This document shows positions 14,240 through 19,472 of a stretch of 19,472 nucleotides of DNA, piece after piece. The notes under the pieces were generated by a model that was given only the letters and a program-made list of their open reading frames with translations, ran no database searches and had not been told where the DNA came from. The stretch is from CAMDBL01 sp964498125 (GTDB lineage Bacteria; Pseudomonadota; Alphaproteobacteria; Rhizobiales; Hyphomicrobiaceae). The first letter of the stretch is position 1; the number at the start of each line of letters is the position of its first letter. The stretch is from assembly GCA_964498125.1 (NCBI GenBank), contig CAZCGE010000128.1, positions 1 to 19,472 of the forward strand, read 5' to 3'. Both the position numbers and the translations under genes were made by a program.

Positions 14240-16851
14240 CGTACCTTGCGGATGATGTCACCTTTGGGAGAACGGGGCAGGCTGTCCTGCGCCCTTGGCT
14301 TGCCGGCGGTGATCCAGTCGCGTAATGCCGCGACAGTCGCGGCATGGAGCTTGGCCGGGTCCACGATCTTGCCGTAGGGCGCCGGAACAGGGATGCGGTC
14401 GAGATCGGTTAAGGTCAGTTTCTCAATGGACTTCCGCTCAAACACGACCTGCAAGCCTTCGATGTCGCGCATTTGCTTGATTGTGGCGTCGTGCGCCTTG
14501 CCCCGCGCCCGGCGCACTTCCGCACGGGAGACGAAGATCCCAGCATAATGGGCTTCCGCCTGCTCTCGGAACCCAGGCCATGGCTCTGGAAGCCCACGAA
14601 AATCGCGCGATAATCCGAGCCGTTCGGCCTCCTTGAACGCTTCCGTCAAGCGCTGCAGCTGGCTGTTGGTGGTTGCCGCCACGACGAGCGCATCAAGCGC
14701 ATGGTGTCGATCCTCCGACAGCCGTTCCCCGGTCTGGCTGCGTTTCAGCCGATCGATGCCCCAGGCACGACGCAGTTTCGATGTCAGCTCCCCAGGGCGT
14801 GCGAATACCCGAAGTTTGCCTTCCTCTGTTGGCGGATACAGCCGCTTCAACTCGTCGAGCAGCACCCGCGTAGCATAGCGTGTGTCATTGAGATTGCGGC
14901 TGCGAAACTTCTCTTCAACTTCTGGCGCGTTCTTGAGTAGAAGATTCCGCTTCTTTCGGCCTCTTATCGCTGATGCCTCAACGCGGGTAACAAGAAGGTC
15001 CCAAGACTCGGGTGTTTTGTCGGCAGTGAACCACTCGTATGGAGTGCGTCCGGCCTTCTCCTGGTTCTCGCCCGAGTGGCAGAGCGTCTTATTGATAAAG
15101 CTGTCGTCACCAAAGCGGCTCCACGGCAGAATGTGATCGACCTGAACGCGGTTGTCTGTTGCCAACACGGCGTCGAGAGGGATTGCTGTATCGGTATAGA
15201 GGCTCTTGCCGAGCTGCTCCTTCCAAAGCTCGTAGCGCAGCAGGTCGTCGCCCGAGACATCGTCCATGTTGAGGAGCTGCTTTAGTTCTTTGCGCGCACG
15301 CTCCTTGTCGGCCGTGCGATCGTTGATCCCGCGCTCAATCTTGCCGCGCTCCTCGATGCTCTTACCTACATCGCGCGCCAACTCGACGTGAACGCGATCG
15401 AACGGACCCAGCTCGTGCTCCAGTGTGGCAATCTGCTTCAGAATCTCGCTGAGTGCCTTGCGAGCCACCGGTGAGCCAATGTCCGCTATCTTGGTCGCCG
15501 GCCGGGCCGTGTGGTCATAGCCAGCCTCACTGGCCGCTTCGGAATACATCAGACCGCGCGCGAGTGACGGAATCATCTCGCGGGCGGCCTTGGCAGATAT
15601 GTGACCGGCACCCTTGAATTTGCTAAAGGCACCGGCCTCCAGGCCAGCCATGATCGCGTCGACGATTGCCGGCTCAACACCGGACTCAGCGACCCCGCTG
15701 CGAATGTCGTCGATGTCTTCCCGAAATGACAGAGCGGCAGCAATTCGATCGAGCGGTTCGCCTTCGGCAACAAGCGCTTGCCAGCAGATTTCGCCGACAC
15801 GATCCAAAATGACTTTGCGCAGGGCAAAGGTGCCTTCCGCAGCGCCACCGGTGCGTGCCACTACGTCTCGTCCCTCGTCGTCACGTCCTACGCCAGAAAA
15901 TCGCGTATTTGGATCGAGGTCGAGAGCCGTCCGCAGCGTATGGAATTTCACGCCGTGGTTCTTACCAAATCCTGCAACCGCCAACCGGATTTGGTCTTCG
16001 GTGAGCGGGTACTCCGTACTGCCTGCAGCAAGCCGGAGCGAGGTCAATCTTGCCAGATATCGAAACCGTTCGAACGATACGCTCTTCTTGGCCGCTCGGC
16101 GTTCGTCTGGCTCGAAGGGGCAAAGGCCGACCATATGTTCGCTTGATTGCAATCCTCTTTGGCTGAAGGCCTTGTCTAGAAACATGGCCTCAAGTTCGGG
16201 CGTGGCCTGCGTCATGCCGAAGCTGCGCTGGCACTTGAAGATTTCGACGACTTCCCGCTGCTGGTCGTCGCGAAGAACCGAGCGCGAGTAGTCACCCGTC
16301 CTGTTGCGACGGCGATCCTTGAATGCGGGATCGCGCGCGAGCATCTCGCCGACTGTCCGCCACCGCGAGAGCCGGTCACGCGTCGCTTCAATCGCGCTGA
16401 GCATCTTGCTGCTGTCGGATGCGGCATTGGCGCCAAAAGCCCGTTTGGCATTCGAACGGAAGCCGCGATGGCGGGCAATATGCCCAAGGGCCACCGCCAG
16501 TTCGATTGGCGTCAGTGGGCGATTGAGCGCATCGGCACGCATGCACCAGGGATCAAGCGCTGGAGCCCGTAGTGCGTCTTTGCCGGAATTGGCCAATAGC
16601 CCGTGCGCGACAAACAATTCACGCAGAGCATTCATCCTCTGTCGGCGTCGATTGGTGACGCGACGTTGCCCCCTGAACTGACGACGCTCGGCCGATTTTA
16701 ATCGCGGGCCAGACTGAGTCTTTTCTTCAGGGGAGTTGAAGGTTCGGACGCCTACCGCGACGACACCCCCCGTCGTGGTTTCGTCTGCGCTGGTCTCGAT
16801 GACAGCCCAGCCAATCGAGGCAATGCCCCCATCCACACCCAGTATTCTCAT
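14044..16851 (-). CDS. cas9: Type II-C Cas9, C-terminally truncated and running out of frame into dctP
   Basis: Residues 1-871 are clearly Cas9. They hold RuvC-I with D7 (MRILGVDGGIASIGWAVIE), the arginine-rich bridge helix (about 50-75), and RuvC-II with E490 (RVHVELARDVG). The HNH nuclease has H573 and N596 (VDHILPWSRF ... GENQEKAG), and RuvC-III has H717 and D720 (DRHHALDALVVA). All nuclease residues I can check are intact. The native sequence stops at SPKGDIIRKVR, where the WED/PAM-interacting part begins in II-C enzymes. The remaining 64 codons (14239 down to 14044) are dctP read in another frame. Roughly 130-180 residues normally follow, so PAM recognition should be lost. I chose the ATG at 16851-16849; 22 residues upstream in frame are unlikely. 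cas1, cas2 and an array are absent. Confidence 0.93.
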   Translation of the reverse strand: MRILGVDGGIASIGWAVIETSADETTTGGVVAVGVRTFNSPEEKTQSGPRLKSAERRQFRGQRRVTNRRRQRMNALRELFVAHGLLANSGKDALRAPALDPWCMRADALNRPLTPIELAVALGHIARHRGFRSNAKRAFGANAASDSSKMLSAIEATRDRLSRWRTVGEMLARDPAFKDRRRNRTGDYSRSVLRDDQQREVVEIFKCQRSFGMTQATPELEAMFLDKAFSQRGLQSSEHMVGLCPFEPDERRAAKKSVSFERFRYLARLTSLRLAAGSTEYPLTEDQIRLAVAGFGKNHGVKFHTLRTALDLDPNTRFSGVGRDDEGRDVVARTGGAAEGTFALRKVILDRVGEICWQALVAEGEPLDRIAAALSFREDIDDIRSGVAESGVEPAIVDAIMAGLEAGAFSKFKGAGHISAKAAREMIPSLARGLMYSEAASEAGYDHTARPATKIADIGSPVARKALSEILKQIATLEHELGPFDRVHVELARDVGKSIEERGKIERGINDRTADKERARKELKQLLNMDDVSGDDLLRYELWKEQLGKSLYTDTAIPLDAVLATDNRVQVDHILPWSRFGDDSFINKTLCHSGENQEKAGRTPYEWFTADKTPESWDLLVTRVEASAIRGRKKRNLLLKNAPEVEEKFRSRNLNDTRYATRVLLDELKRLYPPTEEGKLRVFARPGELTSKLRRAWGIDRLKRSQTGERLSEDRHHALDALVVAATTNSQLQRLTEAFKEAERLGLSRDFRGLPEPWPGFREQAEAHYAGIFVSRAEVRRARGKAHDATIKQMRDIEGLQVVFERKSIEKLTLTDLDRIPVPAPYGKIVDPAKLHAATVAALRDWITAGKPRAQDSLPRSPKGDIIRKVRCKPASSTSAPIVFVSNLQTCRCTCSRSCCRSVRTTPRSAARSQTPCSRACRTCRKCLRTSSAPS

Positions 16852-16917
16852 GCAGCAACCTCCGCATCGTACACGCCTCGGTGCTTGACTTTGGCGCGGA
16901 CACAAGGAATTCTGCAA

Positions 16918-17028
16918 CTACCAAGGGGAAATTGGTAGGAAAGCCACGGCAAGGTGGATTTCCACGCGAAGGATTACCTCCGGGCTGGCAACGGTTCGGG
17001 GGGATTCCTATGAATCGCCGCAACGCGG
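16918..17028. ncRNA. Candidate structured RNA (tracrRNA or cas9 leader)
   Basis: Five stem-loops follow one another just upstream of cas9: CTACCAA/TTGGTAG (16918-16938), GGAAAGCCAC/GTGGATTTCC with one mismatch (16938-16963), CCTCCG/CGGGGG with one G-U pair (16977-17002), GATTC/GAATC (17003-17016), and CCGC-AAC-GCGG (17018-17028). A possible plus-strand promoter begins with TTGACT at 16885. Type II-C loci often place tracrRNA next to cas9. Without an array I cannot identify an anti-repeat, so this could equally be a structured 5' leader on the cas9 mRNA. The strand is not decided. Confidence 0.3.
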
Positions 17029-17064
17029 TCTCCGGTTAAAATCACAAGTAGGCGCGTACAATTG

Positions 17065-17090
17065 GAATGGGCTAGGTCCGTCTCCCATTC
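17065..17090. terminator. Hairpin between the HTH remnant and the cas9 leader
   Basis: GAATGGG (17065-17071) pairs perfectly with CCCATTC (17084-17090) across a 12-base loop. It lies 9 bases beyond the stop of the minus-strand HTH frame and could terminate its transcript. No U-run is visible. Confidence 0.35.
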
Positions 17091-17098
17091 GGTCTAGA

Positions 17099-17308
17099 TC
17101 AGTCAACCACGGTTCCCCGGCTGTTTGGCGTGAGACGATCGGACCCCAACGCGGCAAGATCGCGAAGCACCCGGTGTGCTGTCGTCTTCGATATTCCGAG
17201 CGCCGTGCCGATCTCTTCCTGTGTGGCCTCGATACGGTCGCTCTTGGTAATCGCCCGCAGGTTGGTAACGGCGTTCGGCACCCTGCATGCGCATTCCGGC
17301 GAAGGCAA
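17099..17308 (-). pseudogene. Remnant encoding a helix-turn-helix domain
   Basis: The frame gives 69 residues. Residues about 22-52 (SDRIEATQEEIGTALGISKTTAHRVLRDLAAL) are a clear helix-turn-helix of the kind found in replication/partition proteins and ParB-like or methyltransferase-associated proteins of mobile elements. The only start in frame is a TTG without a ribosome site, and the 20 residues before the HTH look non-coding. I therefore read it as the C-terminal fragment of a larger DNA-binding protein. It lies between the cas9 leader and a palindrome-rich stretch. Which family it came from I cannot say. Confidence 0.5.
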
Positions 17309-17341
17309 CCCTCAACATTCCGACGCGTGGCGACCGCCCGT

Positions 17342-17668
17342 CTACAGGTTGGTTCTGCTGGTCTCGATCAACAGGTGGTCGCCATCGCCCCGGTGCACGT
17401 ACGCAGGGTTCCGCCCTTCGGGAACCCACACACAACCGATTGTGCGAGTGTGCTTGGCTGGCAGTGGACGGACAAGAGCCGCTTGCTGGCCTAGACCCAG
17501 CACTCGTGGCACCAGCCGCCACAGCGGGCGCGATCCATTGTCGGGACACAGATATCCGACAAGCCGGACGAAGCGTGAAGGCGTGACATGCCGGCATGTC
17601 CGCAGTACCTTCGAGGGCTGCGCTGAAGTGCTAGGTGTGTGCATCCACTGGTTTATTGACAGCTCCAC
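17342..17668 (-). CDS. Hypothetical ORF overlapping the end of the secreted-protein gene
   Basis: A 108-residue frame starting at ATG 17668-17666, inside the last codons of the secreted-protein gene (16-base overlap, as in coupled genes). The C-terminal half (RTIGCVWVPEGRNPAYVHRG then DGDHLLIETSRTNL) has protein-like composition; the N-terminal half is less convincing. Codon use is mixed and I know no relative. The region also holds a hairpin, GGGTTCC/GGAACCC (17406-17427), and a perfect 16-base palindrome (17585-17600). It may be a real small gene or chance. Confidence 0.22.
   Translation of the reverse strand: MELSINQWMHTPSTSAQPSKVLRTCRHVTPSRFVRLVGYLCPDNGSRPLWRLVPRVLGLGQQAALVRPLPAKHTRTIGCVWVPEGRNPAYVHRGDGDHLLIETSRTNL
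17585..17600. promoter_or_regulatory. Perfect 16-base palindrome
   Basis: GACATGCCGGCATGTC is its own reverse complement over all 16 bases. It could be the binding site of a dimeric regulator or a recombination site. Nothing in the immediate context identifies the protein that would bind it. Confidence 0.4.
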
Positions 17669-17982
17669 TGATCAGCCCTGCCGCACACCCACTTCTGATA
17701 CCCGCCCCTGGGCGAAATTAGCTTGCCACAGACGTAATGGCCTTTGGGATTTGCAACTATTCGGACATCAACCAACGACCAGGATGTCCCTATTCCTCCC
17801 GGCGGTCGCCAATCAGGATGGGGCTTAGCACGATCAGGTTCACTAAGAACTTGCGCGCCGTATTCTGGTGTACATCCTGAAATACGAATGTGATCCTTGC
17901 TCTGCTGTTTTTGCCCAGCCTCAGCAGTAGGGGCTCCGGACAACGCGGCAAATGCGATCAGGCCCGTTATCCTGAAAAGCAT
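17653..17982 (-). CDS. Small secreted protein with four cysteines
   Basis: A 109-residue protein. MLFRITGLIAFAALSGAPTAEA is a typical Sec signal peptide with a probable cut after residue 22-23. The mature part begins GQKQQSKDHIRISGC and contains four cysteines (SGCTPEYG, HYVCGK, KWVCGR, QWSCQ end), enough for two disulfides, plus a PHPDWRPPGGIGTSW loop. I recognise no family. The ATG at 17982-17980 was chosen because it starts the signal peptide; 58 residues upstream in frame are not protein-like. The protein is probably periplasmic. Its expression context is unclear: the right side is non-coding and the left overlaps a doubtful ORF. Confidence 0.6.
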   Translation of the reverse strand: MLFRITGLIAFAALSGAPTAEAGQKQQSKDHIRISGCTPEYGAQVLSEPDRAKPHPDWRPPGGIGTSWSLVDVRIVANPKGHYVCGKLISPRGGYQKWVCGRADQWSCQ

Positions 17983-18479
17983 AACGCGCACCCATGGTTG
18001 CTGGCTGTACCCGGAGTGAGAATAGCACAAGGGCGCTTCTGGAACCCAGTCAACCGCATCAACTGCTGCCCAACAGGCTCGTCCGTTGCAGATATGGCGC
18101 ATGACCGCATCGGGCCTTGTGTCACGAGCGTAACCGGTCCACACGGCTGCGCGCAACTTTACGAGAGATGAAGGAGGGCCCTTCGGCGATCAGGTCGCTG
18201 ATCCCAAGCCATTCTCATTTGCTGCGGTCATCGACCGGTCGCAACCGGTCTCCGACGCCGGTCGTCAGTGCGTGTGGTTGGCGTCATCATCCCGGCGTCC
18301 CAGAAACCCGCACAACAAGCGAAGGCCCCGCCGCCCCGTTACGCGACATACACGCATACCTCGACATGAATACGCCGGCGCACCAACCCTGGCAACTAAC
18401 GCCGGCAATGTTGTTGCCACAGGTGTCCTGTAGTAGATTGAGCAATTGGCGGAGGTGCTGAACGCGCTCAAGGCCTATC
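17983..18479. other. Non-coding stretch between divergent secreted-protein and caspase-like genes
   Basis: No gene I can support. A hairpin, GACCGGT-CGCA-ACCGGTC, stands at 18233-18250. The promoters of both flanking genes must lie here, but I see no confident -35/-10 pair. Only a weak AAGG ribosome site precedes the caspase-like gene's ATG. Confidence 0.5.
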
Positions 18480-19385
18480 ATGTCAGGCCGTCTCAACATT
18501 GGCGTGCTGCTCTTGGCTGTGTTTTTCGCGGCAAGTCCGTCGTTTGCCCAGGGCAAGCGGGTGGCGCTGGCGATCGGAAACTCCGAATACAAGCACACGC
18601 CGCGCCTGGAGAACCCCAAGAATGATGCGACCGACATGGCGGCCGTGCTCAAGAAGCTCGGCTTCGCCGTGATCGAGGGGCGCGAACTCGACAAGGCCGC
18701 CATGGACCGCACCATTCGCGACTTCGCCGAGGCGCTCGGCGGCGCCCAGGCCGGGCTGTTCTTCTATGCCGGGCACGGCCTGCAGGTGGGCGGACAGAAC
18801 TATCTGGTTCCGGTCGACGCCAAGCTGACGACGGCCTCCGCGATCGACTTCGAGATGGTGCGTCTCGATCTCGTGCACCGGACGATGGAGCGCGAGACCA
18901 GCACCAACATCCTCATCATGGATGCCTGCCGCGACAATCCGCTGGCGCGCAATCTCGCCCGCGCACTCGGCACGCGTTCATCCCAGATCGGGCGTGGCTT
19001 TGCCTCTGTCGAGGCCGGCGAGGGCACCTTGATCAGCTATTCGACGCAGCCGGGCAATGTCGCCCTCGACGGGAAAGGACGAAATTCCCCCTATGCGACC
19101 GCGCTGCTGAAACACATCGCTACCCCCGGCGACGATCTGCCGACAATCCTCATCAACGTGCGCAACGACGTGATGCAGGAGACGGCACGGCGGCAAGTGC
19201 CGTGGGAGCATTCCGCCATGACGGCCAAGTTCTACTTCATCCCGCCGACACCAACCGCGCTCCAGATCGAGTTGACGTTCTGGGGCTCTGTGAAGGACAG
19301 CCACAACCCGGCGGTGCTTTCCTCCTATCTCGATCGTTCTTTGATGGCGGGTGGTCGTGTCAAGGGCACGGGCCACGCGCTCTGA
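18480..19385 (+). CDS. Secreted caspase-family protein (peptidase C14), C-terminal repeat cut short
   Basis: A 301-residue protein. Residues 1-23 form a signal peptide (VLLLAVFFAASPSFA-Q). The caspase-like p20 domain covers about 25-250 with the catalytic dyad H99 (FFYAGHGLQ) and C150 (LIMDACRDNP), and the usual starting strand RVALAIGNSEYKHTPRLENP. Prokaryotic metacaspase-like proteins of this type are exported cysteine peptidases of largely unknown substrate. After about residue 260 comes ALQIELTFWGSVKDSHNPAVLSSYLDR, the start of a repeat that normally continues (Y-NG-F-A-LA-). Here it breaks off within 15 residues, with a stop after GHAL. In the next frame 'FFDGGW' follows YLDR, so an indel may have shortened the protein. 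The catalytic part is intact. Confidence 0.87.
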   Translation: MSGRLNIGVLLLAVFFAASPSFAQGKRVALAIGNSEYKHTPRLENPKNDATDMAAVLKKLGFAVIEGRELDKAAMDRTIRDFAEALGGAQAGLFFYAGHGLQVGGQNYLVPVDAKLTTASAIDFEMVRLDLVHRTMERETSTNILIMDACRDNPLARNLARALGTRSSQIGRGFASVEAGEGTLISYSTQPGNVALDGKGRNSPYATALLKHIATPGDDLPTILINVRNDVMQETARRQVPWEHSAMTAKFYFIPPTPTALQIELTFWGSVKDSHNPAVLSSYLDRSLMAGGRVKGTGHAL

Positions 19386-19472
19386 ACTTTTTTTCGCGGA
19401 TCACTTCAACTCATTTCCACCATGCCGAGCCCTTCCTTCCGCGCGCAGAAGCGGTCAAGGACGCGCACTTGC

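Noticed and set aside
14222..14257. GATGATG direct repeat on both sides of the cas9/dctP junction as a target-site duplication
   Set aside because: Both copies are explained by the ATC ATC codons (Ile-Ile) in each parent protein, and no mobile element lies between them.
14239..16851. A deliberate functional Cas9-DctP fusion
   Set aside because: The dctP part is read out of frame in the cas9 product, so the 64-residue tail has no DctP sequence and a designed fusion is unlikely.

Overview
The window is GC-rich DNA from an alphaproteobacterium, most likely of the order Hyphomicrobiales (Rhizobiales; Bradyrhizobium/Xanthobacteraceae-like). I base this on the gene families (DUF736, a DUF3363-type relaxase, small Rhizobiales-type integrase ends, amidase/LLM/TRAP catabolic genes, a caspase-like secreted protein) and on codon use. 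No rRNA, tRNA or CRISPR array is visible. The sequence reads as an accessory region built from joined pieces.

Left part (1-5964): a doxX-like membrane gene and the start of an NtaA/DszA-type flavin monooxygenase lie directly downstream of a relaxase gene. Upstream of the relaxase come an AT-richer non-coding stretch that could hold oriT, a block of long direct repeats carrying near-identical palindromes, a DUF736 gene, a long stretch without genes, and an XRE regulator divergent from an unknown gene. This looks like the remains of a mobilizable or integrative element. I see no complete integrase or transfer apparatus.

Middle part (5965-9166): a complete tenA (aminopyrimidine aminohydrolase) sits between two C-terminal remnants of small tyrosine integrases. 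It is followed by a membrane-dipeptidase (M19) gene and a frameshifted remnant of an unknown gene.

Catabolic part (9163-14239): an AtzG-like small protein plus an amidase (minus strand) are divergent from an EthD-like/LLM monooxygenase/EthD-like trio (plus strand). The trio converges, through a 12-bp hairpin terminator, on a TRAP-transporter binding protein (dctP) that has lost its 5' end. Together these suggest uptake, oxidation and amide cleavage of an unidentified organic compound.

Right part (14239-19472): a type II-C cas9 with all visible catalytic residues runs into the interior of dctP in another reading frame. The join removes the C-terminal, PAM-recognising part of Cas9 and the signal-peptide end of DctP. 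No cas1, cas2 or array is present. Upstream of cas9 is a run of five stem-loops, a candidate tracrRNA or structured leader. Beyond it lie an HTH remnant, a small secreted cysteine-containing protein, and a secreted caspase-like protein whose C-terminal repeat is cut short. The cas9/dctP junction is the most striking observation: either a true recombination scar producing a PAM-domain-less orphan Cas9, or an assembly chimera.
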